This document shows positions 1 through 7,648 of a stretch of 9,943 nucleotides of DNA, in pieces. How positions within the stretch are numbered: position 1 is the stretch's first letter; every line of letters starts with the position of its first letter. The notes under the pieces are model-generated. The model had not been told where the DNA came from. It ran no database searches and saw only the letters and a list, made by a program, of their open reading frames with translations. The DNA is from Gammaproteobacteria bacterium (GTDB taxonomy: Bacteria; Pseudomonadota; Gammaproteobacteria; GRL18): the NCBI GenBank assembly GCA_013139395.1, contig WTAX01000350.1, positions 1 through 9,943 of the forward strand, in the 5' to 3' direction. The translations under genes were made by a program, and so were the position numbers.

Positions 1-182
1 ACGGGTATATCTAAACCATTAACTTCAACTAATAAAGAAAAATATCGTTCTTCCTGATCGTCTATTTTAAGTTTAGTTATTCGTTTAATCCATCCATTTA
101 TATCTTTAATAGAAGAATATAAACAATTTCTATCTGGCTTACGTCTTGGCTGAAGCTGTAACCAAAGAATCGTGTCTTTCAA
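1..182 (-). CDS. Unrecognised protein, N-terminal part (cut by window edge)
   Basis: An open frame of 60 complete codons enters from a TTG at 182 and continues past the left edge. The start is chosen because an in-frame TAA lies five codons upstream and an AAAGGGG ribosome-binding sequence sits 7 bases before the TTG; no ATG occurs near it. The visible protein begins MKDTILWLQLQPRRKPD and continues with a mixed, charged composition (later WIKRITKLKIDDQEERYF, then LLVEVNGLDIP) that looks like a soluble folded protein. There is no signal peptide or membrane segment. I do not recognise the family. It lies downstream of purL in the same direction, with a long hairpin between them, so it may have its own promoter. 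The intact frame in AT-rich DNA and the good ribosome-binding site support a real gene, but only a short piece is visible. Confidence 0.5.
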   Translation of the reverse strand, partial: MKDTILWLQLQPRRKPDRNCLYSSIKDINGWIKRITKLKIDDQEERYFSLLVEVNGLDIP

Positions 183-444
183 GAAATTACCCCTTTAAAA
201 TTTACCAACATACAATACTATTTGTTGTAACTATTCAGCGTATTATTTACAAAAAGCCTGTGGTTGCTTATTTTTCTGACTTTGATTGTTTGAGCCCAGC
301 GAGTTCTCAAAGTTAGAAAAATAAGTAACCATAGGCTTAACAAGCGTTATTTAGGAATACACACTAAATAGTTACTATTTGTTTAGGTCATATTTATGCA
401 CAGTATATGGATGAATGGAATACTTGTTTTATATAATATTAATA
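183..444. other. Gene-free AT-rich spacer between purL and the left-edge gene
   Basis: No credible coding frame is seen on either strand. The stretch holds the long hairpin at 254-338. It also has a short hairpin-like sequence at about 364-386 (CTAAATAGT and its imperfect complement) and a very AT-rich run just after the purL stop at about 430-450. The left gene's promoter should lie in 183-253, but I cannot pick convincing -35 and -10 boxes. Confidence 0.6.
254..338. repeat. Long hairpin: 31-base inverted repeat with 23-base loop
   Basis: The arm at 254-284 (starting AAGCCTGTGGTTGC) is the reverse complement of 308-338 at 28 of 31 positions, around a 23-base loop (285-307). The three differences are all G opposite T read on the plus strand, so as plus-strand RNA all 31 positions pair, three as G-U. 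On the minus strand they become A-C mismatches. In the minus direction the stem is followed by five T residues (255 down to 251), so it could act as an intrinsic terminator about 110 bases after purL. The stem is far longer and more AT-rich than a usual terminator, so a mobile palindromic repeat (MITE- or REP-like) is an alternative. ACAA occurs on both sides (249-252 and 340-343), a weak hint of a target duplication. Confidence 0.75.
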
Positions 445-3400
445 TTAATCAATCCACTTTCTGGCGTTTCTAAACATTCTCATCCAAGGTGCATCTTCAC
501 CCTTGTGATCGCCGATCCAGGTGTTTTGTACTGAACGGAAAACTCGTTCAGGATGCGGCATCATGATGGTAAATCGTCCATCTTTGCTGCACAAACCAGT
601 CATGCCATTAGGCGAACCATTAGGGTTATATGGATATTTCTCAGTTGGTAAGCCTTCATTAGACACATAGCGCAAGGAAACCAGACCTGAATCCATTGCC
701 TTTTGTGCTGAACTGCCTAATTGAAATTCTGCCCGCCCCTCTCCATGAGCCACGGCAATAGGCATTTTTGAACCTTCCATTCCAGCAAAAAATAATGATG
801 GAGATTCCAGCACTTCAACCATAACAGTCCTGGCTTCAAACTGCTCTGATTCATTTTTGACAAAATGAGGCCAGTGACTAGTCCCTGGAATAATTTCATG
901 TAGATTTGACATCATCTGGCAGCCATTACAAATACCTAAACCAAAGGTATCATCACGGTTAAAAAACTGTTCAAATTGTCCCCTTGCCTGATCATTAAGT
1001 AATATAGATTTAGCCCAACCTTCACCAGCACCAAGCACATCACCATAGGAGAAACCACCACAGGCTACTAAACCTTTAAACGCTTCAAGTGATAAGCCGC
1101 CATCTATAATATCTGACATATGAACATCACGAGTAGAAAAACCTGCTTTTTCAAAAGCTGCTGCCATCTCTACATGACCATTAACACCCTGTTCACGTAA
1201 GATAGCCATAGTAGGCCTGGCACCCGTATTAATATAGGGTGCAGTAATATCTTCATTGATATCAAAGCCTACTTCCATATGCAGGCCCGGATCACCTGCT
1301 TTGAGTATTGCATCATATTCCTCCTGGGCACACTTTGGATTATCACGCAATTTTTGCATTTGATATGATGTCTCAGACCATTCACGATGATACTGAGTTC
1401 GAGTATTGCTAAGAACAATTGAGTTATTAAAAGTAAAATCAATTGTATCGCCAGTAATAGGCTGAGCAATAACATGGGTCATGCTTTCCATGCCCATTTC
1501 TTTTATATAGGTAAAAATAGCATCATGATCAGACTTTCTTATCTGTATAACAGCACCTAATTCTTCATTAAATAGTGCCGGTATAATTTCATTCTGGTTG
1601 ACGCAAATATGATTAAGCGCAATTTTAAGGCCGCAATGTCCTGCAAATGACATTTCCAGTAAAGTCGTAAATAAGCCGCCATCAGAACGATCATGATAAG
1701 CTAATAATTTATCATTGATATTGAGTTCCTGTATCATTTTAAAGAATGATTTAAACGTGTCCGTATCATCCAGATCAGGACAGGTATTACCAATTTTTCC
1801 ATACACCTGAGCTAATGCTGAGCCTCCCATACGATGGCGGCCACGCCCCAGATCAATAAGAACTAATTCTGTATCACCCTGATTCATTTTAATTTGCGGC
1901 GTCAATGTAGAGCGTACATCCTGAACACGTGAAAAAGCAGATACAATCAATGATAATGGTGCAGTGACAGATTTGTCTTCACCCTTATCATTCCAGACAG
2001 ATTTCATGGACATGGAATCTTTACCAACAGGAATGGTAATGCCTAATTCAGGACAAATTTCCATACCCACTGTTTTTACTGCATCATATAAACCAGCATC
2101 TTCACCCGCATGCCCTGCCGGCGCCATCCAGTTCGCAGAAAAAACAATATCTGAAAGCTTAGCAATTTGCGCAGAAGCAATATTGGTCAGAGCTTCACCA
2201 ATAGCCATACGTGCAGAAGCTGCTTGATCAACTAAAGCAATAGGACTGCGTTCACCAATTGACATTGCCTCACCAGTTATTTCCTGATAGCCGCTAGAAG
2301 TAACGGCTGCATCAGCCACGGGAACTTGCCAGGGTCCAACCATCTGTTCCTGCACCACTTGTCCGGTGACTGAACGATCACCAATAGTAATTAAAAAAGA
2401 TTTATCCGCTACAGATGGCAGATGCAATATACGATGAGCGGCATCGGATAAATTAATATTATCAGTATCAAATGCATCCTGAATGTTATTTTCACGAGTT
2501 ACATTTCGAGACATCTTAGGCGGCTTACCCAATAAAACCTCAAGAGACATATCGATGGGTTTATTACCAAAGTGCTTGTCATTAAGTATTAAACGCTGCT
2601 CTTTAGTTGCTGAGCCCAGAATCGCATAGGGAGCACGTTCACGCTGACAGATTTGTTCAAATTGCTCAATATTTTCCGGCCCAATAGCCATGACATAACG
2701 TTCTTGTGACTCATTACACCATATTTCCATGGGAGACATACCATGCTCATCATTGGGCACTTTACGAAGTTCAAATTCAGCACCTCTTCCTGCATCATTA
2801 ACTAACTCAGGTAACGCATTTGATATACCGCCTGCGCCAACATCATGAATGGAAAGAATTGGATTATCTTTACCCAGCTGCCAACAGCGATCAATAACCT
2901 CCTGACAACGTCGTTCCATTTCAGGATTGCCGCGCTGTACTGAAGCAAAATCAAGATTTTCACAACTGCTTCCAGAATTCATAGATGATGCGGCACCACC
3001 ACCCAGGCCAATTAACATAGCAGGACCGCCAAGCAAAACAATCTTAGAACCTACTGGTACCTCACCTTTAAGAACATGTTCTGATTTAAGGCTGCCGAGA
3101 CCGCCTGCCAGCATAATGGGTTTATGATAGCCGCGAACCTCAGTGCCGCTTGATGTGTTCACTTTTTCTTCAAAGGTTCTAAAGTAACCACAGATATTGG
3201 GACGACCAAATTCATTATTAAAAGCCGCTGCACCAATAGGTGCTTCTAACATAATATCCAGAGCTGAAACTATTCGTTCAGGTTTGCCGTAATCATGCTC
3301 CCAGGGCTGCATTAAATTCGTTATTTTTAAATTTGAGACAGAAAAACCGCTTAAGCCTGCTTTTGGTTTGGAACCCTGCCCGGTTGCACCTTCATCACGT

Positions 3401-4353
3401 ATCTCACCACCTGAACCGGTTGCTGCACCGGGAAATGGTGATATAGCCGTTGGATGATTATGAGTTTCGACTTTCATTAAAATATGGCAGTCTTCCTGTG
3501 AATAAGTATATTCTGAGGTATTACTATCAGGGTAAAAACGATTAATATTAAAGCCTTCAATAACCGCACAATTATCACTATAAGCAGATAAAATACCTTC
3601 TGAATTATGATGATAGGTATTACGTATCATTGAAAACAGCGACTTATCCTGTTGTTTACCATCAATTGTCCAGTCTGCATTAAAGATCTTATGACGACAG
3701 TGCTCTGAATTGGCCTGTGCAAACATCATAAGTTCAACATCAGTTGGATTTCTACCAAGCTGAGTAAAGTTATTAACCAGATAATCAATTTCATCTTCTA
3801 CTAATGCAAGGCCCAACTGTGTATTTGCCTCAACTAATGCTTTGCGACCTTTTTCTAAAATAGGAACACTGGTGTATGGGCTCGGATGATGTTGTTCAAA
3901 CAAAGCATTGGCCTGTTCTATTTCAAAGAAACAGGTTTCAACCATCCTGTCATGTAACTCTTGTGCCAGTTCATCACGATGCAAGTCTGAGAGTTGATAG
4001 TTCGCTGGAAAATCAATAGTATAAAGAACGCCGCGCTCAATGCGATTAATCTCATGCAAACCACAATTATGAGCAATATCAGATGCCTTACTCGCCCATG
4101 GAGAGATTGTTCCTATTCTGGGTATCACAAGAAATTCAGAGCCGGTATAGTCAATTTCATCTGATTGAGCGCCATACATTAATATGCGCTCTAAGACAGT
4201 TTGTTGTTCAGCTGTTATTTCTTTATCAGAATCTACAAAATGAATATATTGACTGGTTACCGAATGAATGCTCGGAACCACTGCGCGAAGCTTATGTAAT
4301 AATTTTTCAAGTCTGAAGGGTGATGAGGCTGATTTGCCACGCAGAATTAGCAT
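445..4353 (-). CDS. purL: Phosphoribosylformylglycinamidine synthase (FGAM synthetase), large single-chain form
   Basis: PurL converts formylglycinamide ribonucleotide, glutamine and ATP to FGAM, the fourth step of de novo purine synthesis, in the cytosol. At 1302 residues it has the length of the fused gammaproteobacterial enzyme. Visible parts in order: the N-terminal PurS-like segment opening [14 protein letters not shown]; the family motif [12 protein letters not shown] with His218; the nucleotide-binding stretch from [14 protein letters not shown] (first His at 298) into a Gly-rich segment; SIHDVGAGG with His503; [10 protein letters not shown] around Lys778; and a C-terminal class I glutamine amidotransferase domain. 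The amidotransferase triad is intact: Cys1142 in [11 protein letters not shown], and His1267 and Glu1269 in MMPHPERVF. These lie seven residues beyond the E. coli positions I recall. The ATG at 4353 fits the family's N-terminus; its ribosome-binding sequence is weak (AAAGAGA about 10 bases upstream). It is transcribed alone, diverging from the RDD gene. Confidence 0.98.
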   Translation of the reverse strand: MLILRGKSASSPFRLEKLLHKLRAVVPSIHSVTSQYIHFVDSDKEITAEQQTVLERILMYGAQSDEIDYTGSEFLVIPRIGTISPWASKASDIAHNCGLHEINRIERGVLYTIDFPANYQLSDLHRDELAQELHDRMVETCFFEIEQANALFEQHHPSPYTSVPILEKGRKALVEANTQLGLALVEDEIDYLVNNFTQLGRNPTDVELMMFAQANSEHCRHKIFNADWTIDGKQQDKSLFSMIRNTYHHNSEGILSAYSDNCAVIEGFNINRFYPDSNTSEYTYSQEDCHILMKVETHNHPTAISPFPGAATGSGGEIRDEGATGQGSKPKAGLSGFSVSNLKITNLMQPWEHDYGKPERIVSALDIMLEAPIGAAAFNNEFGRPNICGYFRTFEEKVNTSSGTEVRGYHKPIMLAGGLGSLKSEHVLKGEVPVGSKIVLLGGPAMLIGLGGGAASSMNSGSSCENLDFASVQRGNPEMERRCQEVIDRCWQLGKDNPILSIHDVGAGGISNALPELVNDAGRGAEFELRKVPNDEHGMSPMEIWCNESQERYVMAIGPENIEQFEQICQRERAPYAILGSATKEQRLILNDKHFGNKPIDMSLEVLLGKPPKMSRNVTRENNIQDAFDTDNINLSDAAHRILHLPSVADKSFLITIGDRSVTGQVVQEQMVGPWQVPVADAAVTSSGYQEITGEAMSIGERSPIALVDQAASARMAIGEALTNIASAQIAKLSDIVFSANWMAPAGHAGEDAGLYDAVKTVGMEICPELGITIPVGKDSMSMKSVWNDKGEDKSVTAPLSLIVSAFSRVQDVRSTLTPQIKMNQGDTELVLIDLGRGRHRMGGSALAQVYGKIGNTCPDLDDTDTFKSFFKMIQELNINDKLLAYHDRSDGGLFTTLLEMSFAGHCGLKIALNHICVNQNEIIPALFNEELGAVIQIRKSDHDAIFTYIKEMGMESMTHVIAQPITGDTIDFTFNNSIVLSNTRTQYHREWSETSYQMQKLRDNPKCAQEEYDAILKAGDPGLHMEVGFDINEDITAPYINTGARPTMAILREQGVNGHVEMAAAFEKAGFSTRDVHMSDIIDGGLSLEAFKGLVACGGFSYGDVLGAGEGWAKSILLNDQARGQFEQFFNRDDTFGLGICNGCQMMSNLHEIIPGTSHWPHFVKNESEQFEARTVMVEVLESPSLFFAGMEGSKMPIAVAHGEGRAEFQLGSSAQKAMDSGLVSLRYVSNEGLPTEKYPYNPNGSPNGMTGLCSKDGRFTIMMPHPERVFRSVQNTWIGDHKGEDAPWMRMFRNARKWID

Positions 4354-4359
4354 TTTTGG

Positions 4360-4429
4360 TAGTCTCTTTTAAAGAAATAGGAAATTTCTCCTATTTTAGC
4401 AAAGTATAAGCAATTTAGGGTAGAGACTA
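4360..4429 (-). promoter_or_regulatory. purL leader and promoter region with nested inverted repeats
   Basis: Two perfect 8-base inverted repeats are nested just upstream of purL. The inner one is AAATAGGA (4375-4382) and TCCTATTT (4389-4396) with a 6-base loop. The outer one is TAGTCTCT (4360-4367) and AGAGACTA (4422-4429). A plausible minus-strand -10 box TATACT lies at 4403-4408, with no good -35. If that box is used, the transcript would start near 4396, so the inner hairpin would form its 5' end. The outer right half would then overlap the -35 position, and the outer left half would contain the weak ribosome-binding sequence. It does not resemble the E. coli PurR operator. The repeats are seen; the promoter and any regulatory role are inference. 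Confidence 0.4.
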
Positions 4430-4496
4430 TTTAATTATTAAGAAAAAAAGTAAAATAGCTCTCCTTAAATCAATTACCTGACAATTTAGTGATGCA

Positions 4497-5099
4497 ATGA
4501 TAAAAAAAGAATTTACCTCTTTAGATGATAAAACGCCTGATCCCACCAGCCTTCCTCCAGCGGGTATATTGACCTTGTTAGGTTGCTGGTTATACGATTT
4601 TATGTTGTTATGTGCTGTTTGGTTATTAGCAGGAATCGTGTATATCATTCCGGCACAAATATTCGCACAAGTTGACTCCAGTCAGTCCAATAACCTGTCA
4701 ACCACCGAATTCACCGGCCCGATATTTTATAGTTACCTTTTTTTGGTCAGCTGGTTCTTTTTTGCCTGGTTCTGGACACATGGCGGGCAAACTTTAGGAT
4801 TAAGGACATGGTCACTACGCTTGCAGACAGACGACGGCTATGCACTTAACTGGCTGCAGACCTTACGACGCTTTTTAATAGCAGGCACACCCTGGTTAAT
4901 TTCACTATTTATCTATGAACAAATTGTAAGCAATGAATTATTACCATCGCCCTATCAATACAGTGTATTTCTTATTGGTTTTAGCGGCCTGTTATGGAAG
5001 TTAATTGATAAGCAAAAGCGCAGCTTATACGATATATTATCCCACACTCGCATTGTTAAACTGCCAAAAAAATCGAAGAAAAGACAGCGCTTGTATTAA
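4497..5099 (+). CDS. RDD-family integral membrane protein
   Basis: A 200-residue inner-membrane protein of the RDD family, whose members are small multi-helix proteins; some have been linked to ion transport, but this type has no settled function. Hydrophobic segments lie at about 24-52, 76-93, 125-143 and 154-170. Family features are visible: a Tyr-Asp pair (33-34) in the first helix, the loop GGQTLGLRTWSLRLQ (96-110) after the second helix, RRF at 124-126 before the third, and the C-terminal DKQKRSLYDILSHTRIV (171-187). The N-terminus is a polar cytoplasmic segment and the tail is strongly basic (KKSKKRQR). The ATG at 4497 has no clear ribosome-binding site. RDD genes near lptFG and pepA are, from memory, common in gammaproteobacteria; here the gene is convergent with the lptF cluster, its stop only 22 bases from the yqiA stop. 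The substrate is unknown. Confidence 0.88.
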   Translation: MIKKEFTSLDDKTPDPTSLPPAGILTLLGCWLYDFMLLCAVWLLAGIVYIIPAQIFAQVDSSQSNNLSTTEFTGPIFYSYLFLVSWFFFAWFWTHGGQTLGLRTWSLRLQTDDGYALNWLQTLRRFLIAGTPWLISLFIYEQIVSNELLPSPYQYSVFLIGFSGLLWKLIDKQKRSLYDILSHTRIVKLPKKSKKRQRLY

Positions 5100-5103
5100 G
5101 CGC
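5087..5103 (-). terminator. Probable terminator of the lptF-sel1-yqiA cluster
   Basis: A perfect 6-base stem GCGCTT (5087-5092) and AAGCGC (5098-5103) encloses a 5-base loop. Read on the minus strand the stem is followed by TG and then a T-rich run (TCTTTTCTT), as in an intrinsic terminator. On the plus strand no T run follows, so it suits the minus-strand cluster better. It lies about 20 bases past the yqiA stop and overlaps the last codons of the convergent RDD gene. Confidence 0.5.
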
Positions 5104-5121
5104 CTTGGAAATAATAAATGT

Positions 5122-5694
5122 TCAAGAGCTTAGAAAATTATAAATATTCTCACAATGCTGCTCAAAGTTCTGGAAGGAATGATTGCCCCCAGACTCAATA
5201 AGTAAGTAACTTTCAGAATATTTTTTTTCAGCCAGACGATAATCCAGTACTTCATCATCCTTTTGCAGCATCACCATTAAATTGTCCGGTGAGTTTATAT
5301 GGTCAATATAAATAGTTTTTAGCTGGTCGATATGCTCAGTAGTAAACTCATATTCTTCACCCGTATGATAATTTTTATTCATCCCAAGATACTCATGGAG
5401 TAACTCATGAGGAATAACTGCAGGATTCACTAATAGTGCTTTTAGCTTATATTTTTGTGCCAGATAAGTGGCATAAAATCCACCCAGAGAACTACCGAGC
5501 AGAACAACTTTAGATGATTTTAGAGATTGCTCAATGAAAAGTGATAAGTCTTTAATGGCTTTTTCTGGAAAATCAGAAAGTGTTGGTGCTACAAACTGAT
5601 CCTGCGGATAATTATCTGTTATAAATTTAGAAAAACATCGCGCTTTAAATGATTCGGGTGAGCTATTAAAACCATGAATATAGATAAACAACAT
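5122..5694 (-). CDS. yqiA: YqiA-type alpha/beta-hydrolase esterase
   Basis: A 190-residue single-domain alpha/beta hydrolase of the YqiA/YcfP group; E. coli YqiA is reported to be an esterase acting on short acyl and palmitoyl-CoA type substrates, with unclear physiological role. The sequence shows the N-terminal strand and oxyanion motif IYIHGFNSSPES (4-15), the nucleophile elbow GSSLGG with Ser69, the family stretch NPAVIPHELL (90-99), the probable acid Asp147 in DDEVLDYR, and the catalytic His172 in GGNHSF. Length and motif order match E. coli YqiA closely. There is no signal peptide, so it should be cytosolic. The ATG at 5694 is the only start compatible with the family's N-terminus; its ribosome-binding site is weak (TGAGA). 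It follows the Sel1 gene by 53 bases and is probably the last gene of the lptF transcript. In E. coli yqiA sits beside parE and cpdA, so this placement differs. Confidence 0.9.
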   Translation of the reverse strand: MLFIYIHGFNSSPESFKARCFSKFITDNYPQDQFVAPTLSDFPEKAIKDLSLFIEQSLKSSKVVLLGSSLGGFYATYLAQKYKLKALLVNPAVIPHELLHEYLGMNKNYHTGEEYEFTTEHIDQLKTIYIDHINSPDNLMVMLQKDDEVLDYRLAEKKYSESYLLIESGGNHSFQNFEQHCENIYNFLSS

Positions 5695-5747
5695 TTTTCA
5701 AATCTCATAAAACACTATTAATTCAATTATTTAAGTAATATTCATTA

Positions 5748-6209
5748 TTATTTAGTCTTTAAACTCTTTTTTAAGCTATTAAGCCTTTCATTAGCGAGTT
5801 TTTTTTCATCAGAAGAAAGTTCATCCCCTAATTGCTTAACTGAGTCAGCCGCAGCAGAATAACCATTTTCAGCTGATATTTTTAACCAGGCATAGGCTTC
5901 AACTAAATCTGCAGGACCACCCTGCCCGTTGGCAATCATAATCCCTAAATTATATTGAGCTTGATTATGGTTTTGAAGTGCAGCTTTACGCATCCATTTT
6001 TTTGACTCCGCTATATCGGCCATCATACCGCTGCCCTGATAATACATAACAGCTAATGAGAATTGTGCATTTCTTTCTCCTTTATCTGCCATAGTACGAC
6101 AGACCTCAGAAGCTTCATAAAAGTCTTCTTTCTGCATTAAATCTATGCATTTATTGGCTAAAGTAGTATGACTGAATAAAAGTAAAAACAATAATGTAAA
6201 ATATTTCAT
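5748..6209 (-). CDS. Secreted Sel1-repeat (TPR-like) protein
   Basis: A 153-residue exported protein. Residues 1-18 form a signal peptide (MKYFTLLFLLLFSHTTLA), probably cut after Ala18, giving a periplasmic protein; there is no lipobox Cys. Two Sel1-type helical repeats follow at about 44-79 (NAQFSLAVMYYQGSGM, then SKKWMRKAALQ) and 80-115 (AQYNLGIMIANGQGG, then AYAWLKISAEN). A partial third helix and a lysine-rich tail (about 119-153) complete it. Cys21 and Cys37 could form a disulfide. Sel1 repeats usually mediate protein-protein contacts; no enzyme motif is present and the partner is unknown. The ATG at 6209 has a good ribosome-binding sequence, AGGACT. The gene starts 46 bases after the lptF stop and precedes yqiA, which suggests one transcript. 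Its position where lptG would be expected does not by itself show a role in LPS export. Confidence 0.88.
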   Translation of the reverse strand: MKYFTLLFLLLFSHTTLANKCIDLMQKEDFYEASEVCRTMADKGERNAQFSLAVMYYQGSGMMADIAESKKWMRKAALQNHNQAQYNLGIMIANGQGGPADLVEAYAWLKISAENGYSAAADSVKQLGDELSSDEKKLANERLNSLKKSLKTK

Positions 6210-6255
6210 GATAGTCCTATATTAAATTTTATTAATGGCTTAAAACGTGTGTAGA

Positions 6256-7383
6256 TTAATTATCAACTAACTCATCAAACTCACTGGGGCAATGCAGTAC
6301 ATTACGGCCTTTACGTTTAAAACCGCTAAGCCATCCCATTTGACGAACAAAAAGAATAATAAATAATAACAAAAATAAGGCATGCACCCACCACATACCA
6401 ATAATAGGCGAAATAACACCTTTACGAAGCCAGTTCATTGCAAGCACTAATAAGTTAGAGTATCCAATATACAATAGAATTGCTATCGCCATTTTCCCAT
6501 AACGACCTTGTCTGGGCGCAGTTTTACTTAATGGTACAGCAATAATCGCCAGAATGATCATCATTAAGATTTGTGAAATACGCCATTGTAGCTCTGCTTT
6601 ATAAGGCAAGCCATTTTTGTTCAGCAACTCTAAGGAGGACATTGCTTTACGCCCGACAATGATTTTTCCAGGTTGTTTACCTTCCATTAACACGCCATAA
6701 TCTTTAAATTTTATAAAACGATAATCTAAAGAACCAGCGCTGCCATCATAGCGATTGCCATCTTGAAATACCAAATACCGGGCTCCTTGCTTCGAATCAG
6801 TTACTATCTTTGCATCATCTGATGCCATAACACTGCTGGAATCACCATTATCAACATGCAAAAATACATTCTTTAATTTTGTGGGTTCAGGCATTTCTTC
6901 GGTAAACAAAACTCGCTGACCATTATCTGCAAGATTAAACTGTCCTGGCGTAATGAGTTCAAGAACGGCTTGAGACTTAAATGATTCCTCAGCATGCTGC
7001 ATCTTGTTACTCGCCCAGGGAGCTAAAACCATTGAAAGACCTACTTCAAGAAAAACAAAAGAAAAAATAACAATTAAGATACTTTTTAATAGAGAATTCG
7101 GCCCGATACCACAGGCAGACAAGGCAATCATTTCACTGTCTTTATAAAGCCTGCTCAGGGCAAGCAAAATTGCTAAAAACAGGGTTAAAGGAACAATTAG
7201 AGTCAAACTTTCAATATTTTTAAGAAATATAAGTATAAAAAGGAAGTCTAATGCAATTTTGCCCTCAGTAACTAACGACAATGCTCTTAAAAACTGAGTA
7301 CTCAAAATAATAAGAAACAAGACGATAAAAACACCGCTGAAAGTTCTCAATACTTCTTTAATTATATAATCTCTAATAATCAA
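6256..7383 (-). CDS. lptF: LPS export ABC transporter permease LptF
   Basis: LptF is one of the two membrane subunits that, with LptG and the LptB ATPase, extract LPS from the inner membrane and pass it to the LptC-LptA bridge. The 375-residue protein has the LptF/YjgP plan: three N-terminal helices (about 14-34, 46-76, 99-121), a periplasmic beta-jellyroll-like domain (about 135-255) and three C-terminal helices (about 266-286, 298-318, 327-347). Conserved stretches include LYKDSEMIALSACGIG (79-94, the LptB coupling region), APWAS (121-125), PGQFN (146-150), ELQWRIS (264-270) and VPLSKTAPRQGR (283-294). The N-terminus MIIRDYIIKE matches the family when the TTG at 7383 is used, with AAGG upstream; no in-frame ATG fits. 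It diverges from pepA as in E. coli, but lptG does not follow. Confidence 0.95.
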   Translation of the reverse strand: MIIRDYIIKEVLRTFSGVFIVLFLIILSTQFLRALSLVTEGKIALDFLFILIFLKNIESLTLIVPLTLFLAILLALSRLYKDSEMIALSACGIGPNSLLKSILIVIFSFVFLEVGLSMVLAPWASNKMQHAEESFKSQAVLELITPGQFNLADNGQRVLFTEEMPEPTKLKNVFLHVDNGDSSSVMASDDAKIVTDSKQGARYLVFQDGNRYDGSAGSLDYRFIKFKDYGVLMEGKQPGKIIVGRKAMSSLELLNKNGLPYKAELQWRISQILMMIILAIIAVPLSKTAPRQGRYGKMAIAILLYIGYSNLLVLAMNWLRKGVISPIIGMWWVHALFLLLFIILFVRQMGWLSGFKRKGRNVLHCPSEFDELVDN

Positions 7384-7648
7384 ATGTATTGCCTTTTACA
7401 ATTAGAAGCCATTTTAAGGTAATATTCTCTAAATTAAATGGTACATTTTACTGGATTTGTTTATTATTTTAGCTAAACTACTTAATATAACAATATTAAT
7501 AGAATAACCGAGACATTGTAAACTATTTCTATGTCATGAATTTAATTATACATTTTACGGCAAGTTAGCTTAATGGACAATGAACCACAAGTTAAATTGA
7601 ACATTATTAGTATAACATTAATTATAGTTTCATCGTTATGGAGTCGAT
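7384..7648. promoter_or_regulatory. Divergent lptF / pepA control region
   Basis: This AT-rich 265-base gap separates the two divergent start codons and must hold both promoters. The best visible candidate for lptF on the minus strand is -35 TTGTTA (7488-7493) and -10 TAAAAT (7466-7471), 16 bases apart. For pepA on the plus strand it is -35 TTGAAC (7597-7602) and -10 ATTATA (7621-7626), 18 bases apart. pepA has a good ribosome-binding GGAG five bases before its ATG. In DNA this AT-rich, promoter-like hexamers arise easily by chance, so the exact boxes are uncertain. No strong palindromic operator was seen. Confidence 0.4.

Noticed and set aside
254..338. Retron-like non-coding RNA as an explanation of the hairpin
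   Set aside because: No reverse transcriptase is present in the window and the left-edge protein has no such motifs.
330..352. Sequence GCTTAAC followed by AAGCGTTA resembling an integron attC end
   Set aside because: The consensus is short and degenerate, the matching partner site with correct spacing is absent, and there is no integrase or cassette structure.
717..4316. Several open frames of 60-87 codons on both strands within purL
   Set aside because: They lie inside a conserved, intact purL frame and give no recognisable proteins; they are by-products of the coding sequence.
4354..4496. PurR operator upstream of purL
   Set aside because: No sequence close to the E. coli PurR 16-base palindrome is present; the repeats found are AT-rich and different.
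4427..4648. Minus-strand 73-codon frame between purL and the RDD gene
   Set aside because: It overlaps the RDD start antisense, and its low-complexity AT-rich translation has no family features.
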